This document shows positions 7,765 to 16,172 of a stretch of 48,753 nt of DNA, piece after piece. This stretch comes from Desulfobacterales bacterium. Lineage in GTDB: Bacteria > Desulfobacterota > Desulfobacteria > Desulfobacterales > JARGFK01. Positions within the stretch are counted from its first letter, which is position 1; each line of letters starts with the position of its first letter. The translations under genes were made by a program, and so were the position numbers. Location: assembly GCA_029211065.1 (NCBI GenBank), contig JARGFK010000025.1, positions 1 through 48,753 of the forward strand, written 5' to 3'. Below the pieces are notes generated by a model. It worked only from the letters and a program-made list of their open reading frames with translations, was not told where the DNA came from and did no database searches.

Positions 7765-9354
7765 TTAACATGTTCTCAAACGGCTGGGCCCCAGCTTGCG
7801 AATCGTTTCGGCGAAAAAGGCGACTCTCTCTGAAAACTCAGCGCCCATATTCGCTGCAATCGTGTCTACAAAAAGCCGGTCCTCTTCAAAGCCGATTTGC
7901 TGAAAAAATTCTTTGATGTGGGCCGCTCTATCATAGGCGTGTTGATGGCCCTGCTCGGAATGACAGTTCCCCTGGTGGCAGGTGAGAATGAGGACGCCGT
8001 CGGCTCCTTGAAGAAACAGCTGATATATGAGGTCATTCGAAATACCGGCGCCGCAGGGAACGGTGATAACCGACAACTGCCGGGGGTGCGGACGCCCCCA
8101 CAGCCGGGACAATTTCCCTGCCGGAACGGCGGATCGGCTGCAGCACAGCGCGATTAAATAGGGTTCGAAGGCATCATCGCCGGACTCAGGCAACGGCTTG
8201 CCGGTTGGATTCAGAAGACCGGATCCGCTTGCGCCAATGGCGCGTCGCGGGCACTCTGCTGCACACAGGCCGCAGTTTTCACAACTTTCAGGGGCGACTG
8301 CCGGCCGCCTATCAATCGTAACGGCCCCATGGGGGCAGAGACGGTAACAGGTCAGGCAATGAATACATTTGCCCGGATCAATGACCGCATGATCGTTCGA
8401 TTCATCGACAGCTGCGGCTGCCAGTTGCATCACCACCAGGGCGGCGCCTTCCGCCTCCGCCAGGGAATCAGTTTCCGTGCAGATTCCCCTGGACGGTCCC
8501 ACGGCCAGGATCCCTTTTCGGTTCGTCCAAATGCGGTTGCGGCGGACATTGTCGGTCTGGACATATCCTTCCGTGCCCCTATCAATTTTCAACACTTCAG
8601 CCAGATGCGCTAAATGCTCGGATGGAAAAACCATCTCGTCCACAACCGTGACGTCCGGCGTCAGTTCGCAGCAATGGCCGGTGATTTCATCAGTAAAGAC
8701 AAATGCGGCGCTGCCGTTTGTCCGGGTGATTTGAGGCGGGTCGCAGGTGAACTTAACATAAACGGTCCCTGCTTTTTTACTTTGCCAGTAGAGGTCCTCA
8801 AGGCCGGGGCCGGCGACTTTCAGATTTCCTGCCAGCACATATGTTTGGATATTGTGCTCACTTTGCAGATAGAGACAGAGTCGCATGGTTTTTTCCGATA
8901 AAATCGGATGACTTTCCAGAATCAAACCCGACAAAAAAACGATTCTTATTGCGCTTTTTATTTTATCGGTTTCCGGGGATGCTGACGAGACCAGGTGATT
9001 GAATTGTGTCAGCGACAGGATGGATTGACCTGGCGCGAGGCCATACAGGGAAAAATTCGCCTTGAACCTGTTTTCTTCTGCGATGATAATGGCGGACACG
9101 GTCCGGTCGATCCGTTGTTGATTGCTTTGGAGTCGGACCTTGAATTTGCCCACCGTTCCGGAGCAGCCGACCACCGTTGCAGCGGTATAGACTTCCGGGA
9201 TTTTGTGGGGTCGGGGTTTAGGCTCACACCACAGGGCCGTGTCCGGATTGGCGTTATGGGAAACGCGGATGACGTCAATCCCTGTCTGTAGAAGCGTTTC
9301 GGATATAGCAACGGCGCAAGTTCCGTTTCCAATTACCAGGACCGGTTTAATCAT
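7765..9354 (-). CDS. HdrA/QmoB-like flavoprotein fused to two 4Fe-4S clusters and an MvhD domain
   Basis: This 529-residue protein opens with a nucleotide-binding strand (VLVIGNGTCAVAI) and a degenerate HdrA-type flavoprotein region. Two ferredoxin motifs follow, CIHCLTCYRLCP near 328 and CENCGLCAAECP near 358. Residues about 400-515 form an MvhD/FrhD-like domain (LCCSRSA, PCGAGIS, GADGVLILTCHQGNCH), the part that passes electrons from a partner dehydrogenase to HdrA. This order is that of QmoB and of HdrA-MvhD fusions. The ATG at 9354 overlaps the end of the upstream gene by eight bases. A GTG at 9363 is an alternative start. It probably bridges the HdrA-like and HdrD-like subunits. Confidence 0.85.
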   Translation of the reverse strand: MIKPVLVIGNGTCAVAISETLLQTGIDVIRVSHNANPDTALWCEPKPRPHKIPEVYTAATVVGCSGTVGKFKVRLQSNQQRIDRTVSAIIIAEENRFKANFSLYGLAPGQSILSLTQFNHLVSSASPETDKIKSAIRIVFLSGLILESHPILSEKTMRLCLYLQSEHNIQTYVLAGNLKVAGPGLEDLYWQSKKAGTVYVKFTCDPPQITRTNGSAAFVFTDEITGHCCELTPDVTVVDEMVFPSEHLAHLAEVLKIDRGTEGYVQTDNVRRNRIWTNRKGILAVGPSRGICTETDSLAEAEGAALVVMQLAAAAVDESNDHAVIDPGKCIHCLTCYRLCPHGAVTIDRRPAVAPESCENCGLCAAECPRRAIGASGSGLLNPTGKPLPESGDDAFEPYLIALCCSRSAVPAGKLSRLWGRPHPRQLSVITVPCGAGISNDLIYQLFLQGADGVLILTCHQGNCHSEQGHQHAYDRAAHIKEFFQQIGFEEDRLFVDTIAANMGAEFSERVAFFAETIRKLGPSRLRTC

Positions 9355-10588
9355 TCTTCTCACCGTTTAAAAACCGAACCGTTCTCCAGGCGGCCCGGGT
9401 TGCATGGGCAGCGCTTTCCGCTATATTCATGGGGCCGCAGGCGCTGCCGGCGACAAAGATGCCTTTGTCGGCCGCATCTTCCGGTGAGTCCGGCAAAGGG
9501 AAAAAACCGGTTTCAGCCGGGTTCAGAAGAAACAGTCCGGATAGAGCATCGGTGTCCTTGCCGGGTATGATACCGACGGATAAAACCACAAGGTCAAAGG
9601 TATCTTCCAACTGCTGCCGGGAGCGATTGTCAAAAAAAAGTAAGCGCAGACGGTTGTCATCCGTTTTCATAATATCGCCGGGGATGGCGCGAATCAGATC
9701 CATGTGCCGGGGCAATTCCCGATAGTATTGCTGGAAATTGCTGCCGAATGTCTGGATGTCGATATAAAAAAAAGAGATTTGCGTCCGGGGCTGTCTTTTC
9801 TTTATCAGCATCGCCATGCGCAGGCCTGAGGCGCAGCATACCCGGGAACACCACAGATGCCCCAGCTTTACATCCCGGCTGCCCACACACTGGATAAACG
9901 CGATTCTTTGGGGAAGCGTGCCATCCGAGGGCCTTTTGACAACGCCCTGGCGCTTCAGCATACGTTCTAAATCCAGACTGGTGACCACATCGCTGAAGCG
10001 TCCATAGCCGTATGGCTTGTCTTTCGGGTTAAACGCTTGAAATCCGGTGGCAATTACAACTGCGTCTGATATTAGTTTTTGCAGCGACCCCTGACGCTGC
10101 AGATTTATCGCTGCAGACGGACAAATATCCTGGCATAGGGTGCAAGACTGATCTTTCAGGAACAGACAGGATTCTGTTATAAAAGGGGGGTCGCTGCTGG
10201 AATACCCGGGGCGGATGGCGCCCGGATAGGGGCATTTTTGGATGCACACACCGCAGCGGGTACACTTTTCCGGCGCGATATACTCAGGTCCATTTTCAAT
10301 ATCGGCAATCAAACGGGGAGAGCCGGAAACCCCAGCCAGGCGGCTGTTGGGGGTGATGCGTATCAGGGGGTGCGATCGAGCAGCTTTAAGCTTATCCTCA
10401 ATGATGCAGGCGCCGCAGGACACGCAGGCGGTTGTCGCCTTGCAGGTAAAATGGACGGCATGGCCCCCAAGATAAGGTTTTTTTTCGATGAGTCTAACCG
10501 GAATATGGCTTCGGGCAATTTCCAAAGCCGCCGTAAGTCCGGCAACACCAGCGCCAAGAACGAGAACCTGCTTATTCTCAGAATCCAA
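9347..10588 (-). CDS. HdrA/QmoA-like FAD and iron-sulfur protein
   Basis: This 413-residue protein starts with a Rossmann FAD motif (VLVLGAGVAGLTAALE, near residue 8). It then has CVSCGAC, CTRCGVCIQKCP and CTLCQDICP cysteine motifs, and the HdrA signature CVGSRD...WCSRVCC near residues 230-250. A C-terminal FAD-binding stretch (GIFVAGSACGPMNIAES) ends it. HdrA-type flavins are the site of electron bifurcation in Hdr complexes and of electron transfer in Qmo. I place the start at TTG 10588 because TAAGGTG precedes it and the product then begins just before the FAD motif; an upstream TTG at 10639 is possible. It is the first gene of the three-gene cluster. A TTGACA lies about 65 bases upstream, without a good -10 partner. 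Confidence 0.85.
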   Translation of the reverse strand: MDSENKQVLVLGAGVAGLTAALEIARSHIPVRLIEKKPYLGGHAVHFTCKATTACVSCGACIIEDKLKAARSHPLIRITPNSRLAGVSGSPRLIADIENGPEYIAPEKCTRCGVCIQKCPYPGAIRPGYSSSDPPFITESCLFLKDQSCTLCQDICPSAAINLQRQGSLQKLISDAVVIATGFQAFNPKDKPYGYGRFSDVVTSLDLERMLKRQGVVKRPSDGTLPQRIAFIQCVGSRDVKLGHLWCSRVCCASGLRMAMLIKKRQPRTQISFFYIDIQTFGSNFQQYYRELPRHMDLIRAIPGDIMKTDDNRLRLLFFDNRSRQQLEDTFDLVVLSVGIIPGKDTDALSGLFLLNPAETGFFPLPDSPEDAADKGIFVAGSACGPMNIAESAAHATRAAWRTVRFLNGEKND

Positions 10589-10920
10589 AAGACACCTTAT
10601 AAGTATCGAAACCGGTGAAATATCCAAATTAAAAAACAATAATGCTGCAAGGATGTCAAGTATGAACCTGGATTTTGCATGAAAATTGATGCGGATCGCT
10701 TTTATTGCCCAATATGGTCGGGCGTGAATTCAAGCTGCTGTAGCGATTATCCGGGAGCGCAAACCATAGCCTTGACTTAAGCACTGTTTTTGATTTAGGA
10801 TAAAACACGATGAAGCTAAAATAAAAACAGTTTCCCGGCAAATTAAAACAGACGCGATCGATTGCATTGCTGGGAATAGGGGGCAAATAAGTATTGAATA
10901 ATTCGGGGGGATTATATAAT
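10589..10920. other. Intergenic region with no recognised gene
   Basis: About 330 bases separate the start of the hdr cluster from the tRNA-Arg terminator. Short open frames on both strands lack ribosome sites and protein-like composition. The only signal is a minus-strand TTGACA at 10658-10653, a possible -35 of the hdr cluster without an acceptable -10. Nothing else is evident. Confidence 0.5.
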
Positions 10921-10949
10921 AAGGGGTTGAAAATTACCTTCAACCCCTT
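10921..10949 (-). terminator. Probable terminator of the tRNA-Arg transcript
   Basis: An 11-bp perfect stem (AAGGGGTTGAA with TTCAACCCCTT, 7-base loop) sits nine bases past the CCA end of the tRNA on the minus strand. It is followed by ATTATATAAT, not a strong T-run, so termination may be partial. Confidence 0.6.
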
Positions 10950-10957
10950 CGTTTGTT

Positions 10958-11034
<77 letters not shown>

Positions 11035-11132
11035 ATCATAAATACGGAGGCTCTTTAACATATGTCGGCGGGGATGTCCATAAGAAACATCCGGTCGTAA
11101 CCGCAGGCATTATCATATCGGCAGTATAAAAG

Positions 11133-12122
11133 ATGAATGCAAAAATAAAAAAAACAAGTAAAAAAAACAATAAGTTAGAGAAATCCGATTTTCTTGTTTC
11201 TGATAAAAATGGCCGGAAATCCGGCAGCCCGGCTTCCGACAAGTCTCTGGTCAAGTATGATCCTCTCCAGCGATATTTACAAGAAATTTCGAGATATAAA
11301 CTGCTTACCCGGGAAGATGAAGTCGAACTGGCCAAAAGGGTTCGTGAGGAAAATGATCTGGATGCAGCCTATATCCTGGTCACTTCAAATTTGAGGCTGG
11401 TTGTAAAAATCGCACTGGAATTTCAGCGGGTTTGGATGCAGAATCTTTTGGATTTGATCCAGGAGGGAAATATCGGTCTGATGCAGGCGGTTAAGAAATT
11501 CGATCCCTACAAAAATGTAAAATTTTCCTACTATTCTTCTTTCTGGATCAAGGCCTATATCCTGAAATTCATCATGGATAACTGGCGTTTGGTTAAAATC
11601 GGGACTACCCAGGGGCAACGAAAGTTATTTTTCAAACTGAAAAAGGAAAAACAGAGTTTAATTGACCAGGGGTTTGATCCGAAGCCGAAGCTTCTCTCCG
11701 AGCGGTTGGGTGTTTCGGAACGGGAGATTGTGGATATGGATCAGCGTCTGGATGCCTGGGATGTATCCCTGGATGCTCCCTTAAAAGAAGATTCGGATAC
11801 TGAAAGAATCGAATTTCTGAGTACGGAGGCTGATTCGGCTGAGGATAAAGTTGCCAAGAAGGAAATGCAGGTATTGCTGCATACTAAGATCGATGAATTT
11901 AAGAAGAACTTATCCAAAAGAGAGCTCGAGATATTTAATTTGCGAATTTTTTCAGATAATCCGGTAACGTTGCAGGATATTGGGGATCGCTACGGCATAT
12001 CCAGAGAGCGGGTTCGCCAGGTTGAAAAGAGCGTGATCAAGAAAATGAGAGGATTTTTTAAGGAAGAGTTGCCGGATTTTCATTCATACACCGAAGACGG
12101 TGAAAGAGAAATTACCGAATGA
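11133..12122 (+). CDS. rpoH: RNA polymerase sigma factor, RpoH (sigma-32) type
   Basis: This 329-residue protein has a lysine-rich N-terminus of about 45 residues. Region 1.2 follows (DPLQRYLQEISRYKLLTREDE), then region 2 (NLRLVVKIALEF, DLIQEGNIGLMQAVKKFD, FSYYSSFWIKAYI). The RpoH box QRKLFFKLKK lies near residue 164, and region 4 carries DIGDRYGISRERVRQVE. The RpoH box separates it from RpoD and RpoS. It would direct polymerase to heat-shock or stress promoters. No clear ribosome site precedes the ATG. Its stop overlaps the start of the TPR lipoprotein (ATGA), so the two are co-translated. Whether it is the only RpoH in the cell cannot be told. Confidence 0.85.
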   Translation: MNAKIKKTSKKNNKLEKSDFLVSDKNGRKSGSPASDKSLVKYDPLQRYLQEISRYKLLTREDEVELAKRVREENDLDAAYILVTSNLRLVVKIALEFQRVWMQNLLDLIQEGNIGLMQAVKKFDPYKNVKFSYYSSFWIKAYILKFIMDNWRLVKIGTTQGQRKLFFKLKKEKQSLIDQGFDPKPKLLSERLGVSEREIVDMDQRLDAWDVSLDAPLKEDSDTERIEFLSTEADSAEDKVAKKEMQVLLHTKIDEFKKNLSKRELEIFNLRIFSDNPVTLQDIGDRYGISRERVRQVEKSVIKKMRGFFKEELPDFHSYTEDGEREITE

Positions 12123-13834
12123 AAACAGTTTTTCTTAAAATGGCCATTGTGGGAATGGTCATTTTCTTTATATCTGGATGTACTTTTGCAAGAGATATCC
12201 TACGGGCGGAAAAAGAACCGCCGGTCAATATATACCAATCCGACGGACGCTACTATTATTACATCGAATCGCAGATACAACAGAAAAAGGGACATCTCGA
12301 TGAGGCCATTGACTTTCTCAACAAGGCCATTGAAATCGATCCCGGGGCGGCTTTTCTAAAAAAAGAACTGGTTGTGCTGTATCTTCAGAAAAAAGACCAT
12401 CAGAAAGCCCTGGAAATTATTGAAGGCGAACTTTATGTTGACCCCAACAATGTGGAGGCCCTGGTTATTTATGGCCGGATACAGCAGACCGTCAAACAGA
12501 CAGATGCCGCCAAGGAGACCTATCAGAAAATACTCACCCTCAATCCCAAACTGCAGAATATATATTTATTTCTCGGCGGCATTTACATGGATGAAAACAA
12601 TTTGTCTGCGGCCCGTGAAATCTATCAGCGCCTGCTGGAACATTTTCCCGATTCTTACGTCGGACATTTTTTTATAGGCCAAATCTTCGCGCGCCAGGGT
12701 GATGCGAAAGCGGCAGAAAAAGAATTTCAAAAAACGTTGGAATTGCGGCCCGACCTTGAAGGGCCGAAATTCGAACTGATCGATCTGTACAAAACAACCG
12801 GCCAAACCGGCGATGTGATCCAGCTTTACAATGATATTCTTCAGCAAAATCCCGACCAGGTCCGGGCGGCGATGGAGCTGGGGTATTATTTCCATCAAGT
12901 CGGAAATTTTGAAGAGGCGGATGTGCTTTTCAGAAGCCTGGGAACCCGCAGCAGCACAGACCCGGAAGTCGTGAAAACCTTTGCGCAGCTCTACCTGGAT
13001 CAAAAGAAATATGATGCCGCCATCGTCGTCATCAAAGGATTGCTGAAGGAAGCCGAGGACAGTTCCGATCTGCAATATGCCGCAGGCATCGCCTACGACG
13101 GAAAAGAAGATAAAGAAATCGCCCTCGAACACTTTTTGCGGGTAAAACCGGATTCACGTTTCTATCAGAGTGCCGTTGTTCATATATCTTTCCTTTATCA
13201 GGATATGAAAAAGAATGATGAAGGGATCCGTTTTTTAAAAGAGGCATTAAAAAAACAACCGGATAATCCCGACCTCTGGATGTATCTGGGTTCATTTTAT
13301 GAAGAACTCGAAGATTTTTCCCGGGCCGAACAGGCGCTTCAGCAGGCCTTGAAAATAGACCCGGACAGCCCCAAAATATATTTTCGCCTGGGTGTTGTTT
13401 ATGACAAATGGAACCGCAAAGACGCCAGCATTGACGCGATGAAACAGGTCATCCGGCTTGATCCCCAGAACGCAAACGCCCTGAATTATCTGGGCTATAC
13501 CTATGCGGATCTCGGCCGAAACCTGGATGAGGCCGAACACCTCATCAAAGAGGCGCTGAAATACAAGCCCGACGACGGTTATATCACGGACAGCCTGGGA
13601 TGGGTTTATTTCAAAAAAGGGAGGATAAAGGAGGCGCTGCTGTATCTTGAAAAGGCAGTAAGCTTGGTCCCTGACGATCCCATTATACTCGAACACCTCG
13701 GTGATGCCTATTTAAAGGCGAATCAACATGACAAAGCGCTGGAATATTATCAGCGTTCACTGCTGCTCAGAAAAAAAGATAAGGCCGAAATAGAGAAAAA
13801 GATCCGGCAATTGACCACCGGCGAGGGGCGCTAA
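12119..13834 (+). CDS. TPR-repeat lipoprotein
   Basis: A lipoprotein signal (MKTVFLKMAIVGMVIFFISGC, lipobox ISGC at 18-21) is followed by about 550 residues of tandem tetratricopeptide repeats. Examples are AIDFLNKAIEIDPG, AEKEFQKTLELRPD, AEQALQQALKIDPD and ALLYLEKAVSLVPDD. It is therefore an envelope-anchored protein-protein scaffold, 571 residues long. It overlaps the RpoH-type gene by four bases and precedes a LolB-like lipoprotein by five. That suggests an envelope role co-expressed with a stress sigma factor. Similar TPR lipoproteins act in outer-membrane assembly or export, but nothing here identifies the partner. Confidence 0.85.
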   Translation: MKTVFLKMAIVGMVIFFISGCTFARDILRAEKEPPVNIYQSDGRYYYYIESQIQQKKGHLDEAIDFLNKAIEIDPGAAFLKKELVVLYLQKKDHQKALEIIEGELYVDPNNVEALVIYGRIQQTVKQTDAAKETYQKILTLNPKLQNIYLFLGGIYMDENNLSAAREIYQRLLEHFPDSYVGHFFIGQIFARQGDAKAAEKEFQKTLELRPDLEGPKFELIDLYKTTGQTGDVIQLYNDILQQNPDQVRAAMELGYYFHQVGNFEEADVLFRSLGTRSSTDPEVVKTFAQLYLDQKKYDAAIVVIKGLLKEAEDSSDLQYAAGIAYDGKEDKEIALEHFLRVKPDSRFYQSAVVHISFLYQDMKKNDEGIRFLKEALKKQPDNPDLWMYLGSFYEELEDFSRAEQALQQALKIDPDSPKIYFRLGVVYDKWNRKDASIDAMKQVIRLDPQNANALNYLGYTYADLGRNLDEAEHLIKEALKYKPDDGYITDSLGWVYFKKGRIKEALLYLEKAVSLVPDDPIILEHLGDAYLKANQHDKALEYYQRSLLLRKKDKAEIEKKIRQLTTGEGR

Positions 13835-13839
13835 GTCAG

Positions 13840-14610
13840 ATGAAAGCCATTGTGTGGGCGGGTATGTTTCTGACAGCCTTATTGTTAACGGCCTGTGCGG
13901 GTGTTGATCATAAACCGGTTGACGCAAAAAAGGCCGCCGAATTGGCGGAAGCCCGGGAATTGGTTGCTGCGCTCGGCGCAAAAAACCACACCCTTTGGAC
14001 CTTCAAAGGGACCGGCCGGTTTAAGGTATGGCAGGAGGGGCGCGTCCTGTCCACCCGGGCCGCTTGGGTTGGGACCTTTCCGGACAAGCTGCGAATCGCT
14101 GTGATGAATCCGGCCGGTCAGCCAATGGTGAGCCTGTCCACCGATGGACAGTATCTCTATCTGATTTCCCACGCAGACGGTGAATTTTATAAAAAACCGT
14201 CCAACAATCCGACCCTGCAACGACTCGTTTCAATTCCGATTTCAGCCAATGACATCATTTCCATTTTAACGGCCCGCCTGCCCATCCGGGAGCACCATAC
14301 GGCTGAATTAACGGCGGATGAGTCCGGCCGTGGATATATTCTGACCTTGTCGAAAAAATGGCGGGGCGTTACTGAGAAAATTTACCTGGACACAGATAAG
14401 CGCTCAGTTTTACAGATTGAAATATACGGGGCTTCGGATCAGTTGTCATACCGGACGGTTTTCCAGGGCAAACAACATGTCAATGAATTTGAATTGCCGG
14501 CAAAGATAATGGTTTCCGACACGGAAGGAAATCGCTTTGAGCTAGAAATCGATAAATACTGGACTGACGTCCCCCTGTTGCCGTCAATATTTGTGTTAGC
14601 GCCGCCCTGA
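13840..14610 (+). CDS. LolB-like outer-membrane lipoprotein
   Basis: This 256-residue protein has a lipobox (LLTAC, Cys at about 19) after a short hydrophobic signal. A region follows with the LolA/LolB-type strand pattern: WTFKGTGRFKVWQEGR, AAWVGTFPDKLRIAVMNPAGQP and YLYLISHADGEFYKK. LolB receives lipoproteins from the carrier LolA at the outer membrane. The match is structural in style rather than motif-perfect, so a relative of LolB of unknown substrate is possible. It follows the TPR lipoprotein at five bases and ends the sigma operon. Confidence 0.65.
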   Translation: MKAIVWAGMFLTALLLTACAGVDHKPVDAKKAAELAEARELVAALGAKNHTLWTFKGTGRFKVWQEGRVLSTRAAWVGTFPDKLRIAVMNPAGQPMVSLSTDGQYLYLISHADGEFYKKPSNNPTLQRLVSIPISANDIISILTARLPIREHHTAELTADESGRGYILTLSKKWRGVTEKIYLDTDKRSVLQIEIYGASDQLSYRTVFQGKQHVNEFELPAKIMVSDTEGNRFELEIDKYWTDVPLLPSIFVLAPP

Positions 14611-14615
14611 ACAGG

Positions 14616-14735
14616 TTAAATCCGAAATCCGAAAAAAAAGCTTAAATTCGAATGCTCAAAGGCACAAAACAATCAAGAAAGTTTTCATTCCATAACGACG
14701 GTGGATTTGTTTTGATCATTCGATATTGTTTGGGA
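14616..14735. repeat. Dispersed AT-rich imperfect palindrome, copy 2
   Basis: The left arm (AAATCCGAAATCCGAA, AAATTCGAATGCTC) and the right arm (TTGATCATTCGATATTG, TTTGGGATTTGCGG) are rough inverted copies. They share words with the arms at 17418-17602 and around the element at 6066-6470. It is non-coding. The gap to the next gene (14611-14876) holds nothing else recognisable. Confidence 0.5.
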
Positions 14736-14876
14736 TTTGCGGCTATCGCCTTGAAAAAAGACGGGTTTAGTGATTCGTCTTTGGAGTATTTTCAATACAT
14801 TGGTCAGCGCCACTGAACGCTGCCTTGGTACTGATGATCAGGTTTTCGTTAGCGAAACACAGAAGGGGGCGATCCG

Positions 14877-15335
14877 ATGGCGTTGTGTTTTGCAGCCGAG
14901 AAGACTTTGGGAAGGCTTGCAAAATGGTTGCGTATTCTTGGATTTGACACCTTATTTGAACCGGATTTGCCGGCAGGTTATTTCAGTGGTTTAGAGCCGG
15001 AACGCCTGCTTCTGACGCGCCGGAAAACCTGCCGACAGAGCCGGACCGACAATGCCTGTGTTGTGATTCGGACCGACCATTATTGGGATCAACTCGGTGA
15101 AGTGATCCAGGCGGTCGGCATGACCGCTGAATCCATCAAGCCGTTTTCCAGATGTATTTGCTGCAATTCGGCCATCATCTCTGTTGATAAAGCGCATTTG
15201 CATGGAAAAGTACCTGATTATATTTGGGAAACGCACGATGTTTTTAAATTTTGCCGGAGGTGTCAACGGGTATACTGGCCAGGGAGTCATATCGAGCGCA
15301 GCATGGAAAGGATCACATGTCTGTTCAACGGTTAA
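14877..15335 (+). CDS. Mut7-C family RNase domain protein
   Basis: This 152-residue protein is a stand-alone Mut7-C (PF01927-type) domain. FAAEKTLGRLAKWLRILGFDT occupies the N-terminus, LLLTRR follows near residue 42, and a zinc-ribbon-like C-terminus has CICCN near 98 and CRRCQRVYWPGSH near 124. Mut7-C has a PIN-like fold and is predicted to cleave RNA. GGGGG precedes the ATG by seven bases. It opens a group with an ATP-grasp enzyme and a dNTP triphosphohydrolase, with 49- and 2-base gaps. The function of bacterial Mut7-C proteins is poorly established. Confidence 0.8.
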   Translation: MALCFAAEKTLGRLAKWLRILGFDTLFEPDLPAGYFSGLEPERLLLTRRKTCRQSRTDNACVVIRTDHYWDQLGEVIQAVGMTAESIKPFSRCICCNSAIISVDKAHLHGKVPDYIWETHDVFKFCRRCQRVYWPGSHIERSMERITCLFNG

Positions 15336-15384
15336 ATTCTGACGGTATCACCCAAATAAGGGGAACGTCTGTCATCTGAATCTT

Positions 15385-16170
15385 ATGAGTCAGAAACATC
15401 AAGTGATCGCCTTTGAAAATCGTCTCAAGGGGTGCCGGAATGTGCTGACATTGGGGGTGCGCCCCAATTTTTCGGATTACAACCCGGAAGAAGCGGCCTT
15501 GATACGGGCTGCCGCCAAAATTTATTATCCGACTACTTTTTATGCCGATCTGTTTAATTCTGCCGGAAAATCAACGTTTCCCAGCTACCACACCTACAAA
15601 TGCGTTCAGGACAAGATCAAACAGACAGCCCTCTTTGAACTGTTGCAAATTTCCCATCCCAAAACCCGGGTGTTTTACGGCAACCATCAGAAGTCAAAGA
15701 TTCTGGATTATTTCAAATTTCCTTTTGTCGCAAAAATTCCCCGGGGTTCGGCAATGGGAAGGGGGGTCTATCTGATTCAAAACAGGCAGGAACTGCTGGC
15801 ATACAATCAGTTAACAACCGTCGCCTATATACAGGAATATCTTCCCATCGATAGAGATATCCGGATTGTCGTCATCGGGGAAAGGATTGTCCATAGCTAC
15901 TGGCGCATTGCCGGACCCGGTGAATTTCGAAGCAATTTAGCCGCCGGCGCAACCGTCAGCCTGGAAGGGGTTCCCCAAGAAGCCCTGGACCTTGCCCTGA
16001 CTTGTGCCGGAAAGTGCGGCTGGGATGATGTGGGAATCGATATCTGTTGCTTTAATGGCCGTTGCTATGTCCTTGAAGCCAATATGAAATACGGCAAGGA
16101 AGGGTTTCGAAAGGCAGGTATCGATTATAACAAACTGATGGAGAGTCTGATAGAAAATGGAGAAATTTAA
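15385..16170 (+). CDS. RimK-type ATP-grasp ligase
   Basis: This 261-residue protein has the ATP-grasp layout. Lysines lie in KIKQTALF and FPFVAKIPRGSAMGRGVYLI (residues about 76-130), YIQEYLPIDRDIRIVVIG follows near 150-168, and the metal-binding DIC...YVLEANMKYG is near 215-233. ATP-grasp enzymes of the RimK group join a carboxylate to an amine through an acyl phosphate. The acceptor cannot be read from sequence. No strong ribosome site precedes the ATG. It lies two bases ahead of the triphosphohydrolase and may be translated with it. Confidence 0.8.
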   Translation: MSQKHQVIAFENRLKGCRNVLTLGVRPNFSDYNPEEAALIRAAAKIYYPTTFYADLFNSAGKSTFPSYHTYKCVQDKIKQTALFELLQISHPKTRVFYGNHQKSKILDYFKFPFVAKIPRGSAMGRGVYLIQNRQELLAYNQLTTVAYIQEYLPIDRDIRIVVIGERIVHSYWRIAGPGEFRSNLAAGATVSLEGVPQEALDLALTCAGKCGWDDVGIDICCFNGRCYVLEANMKYGKEGFRKAGIDYNKLMESLIENGEI

Positions 16171-16172
16171 CA

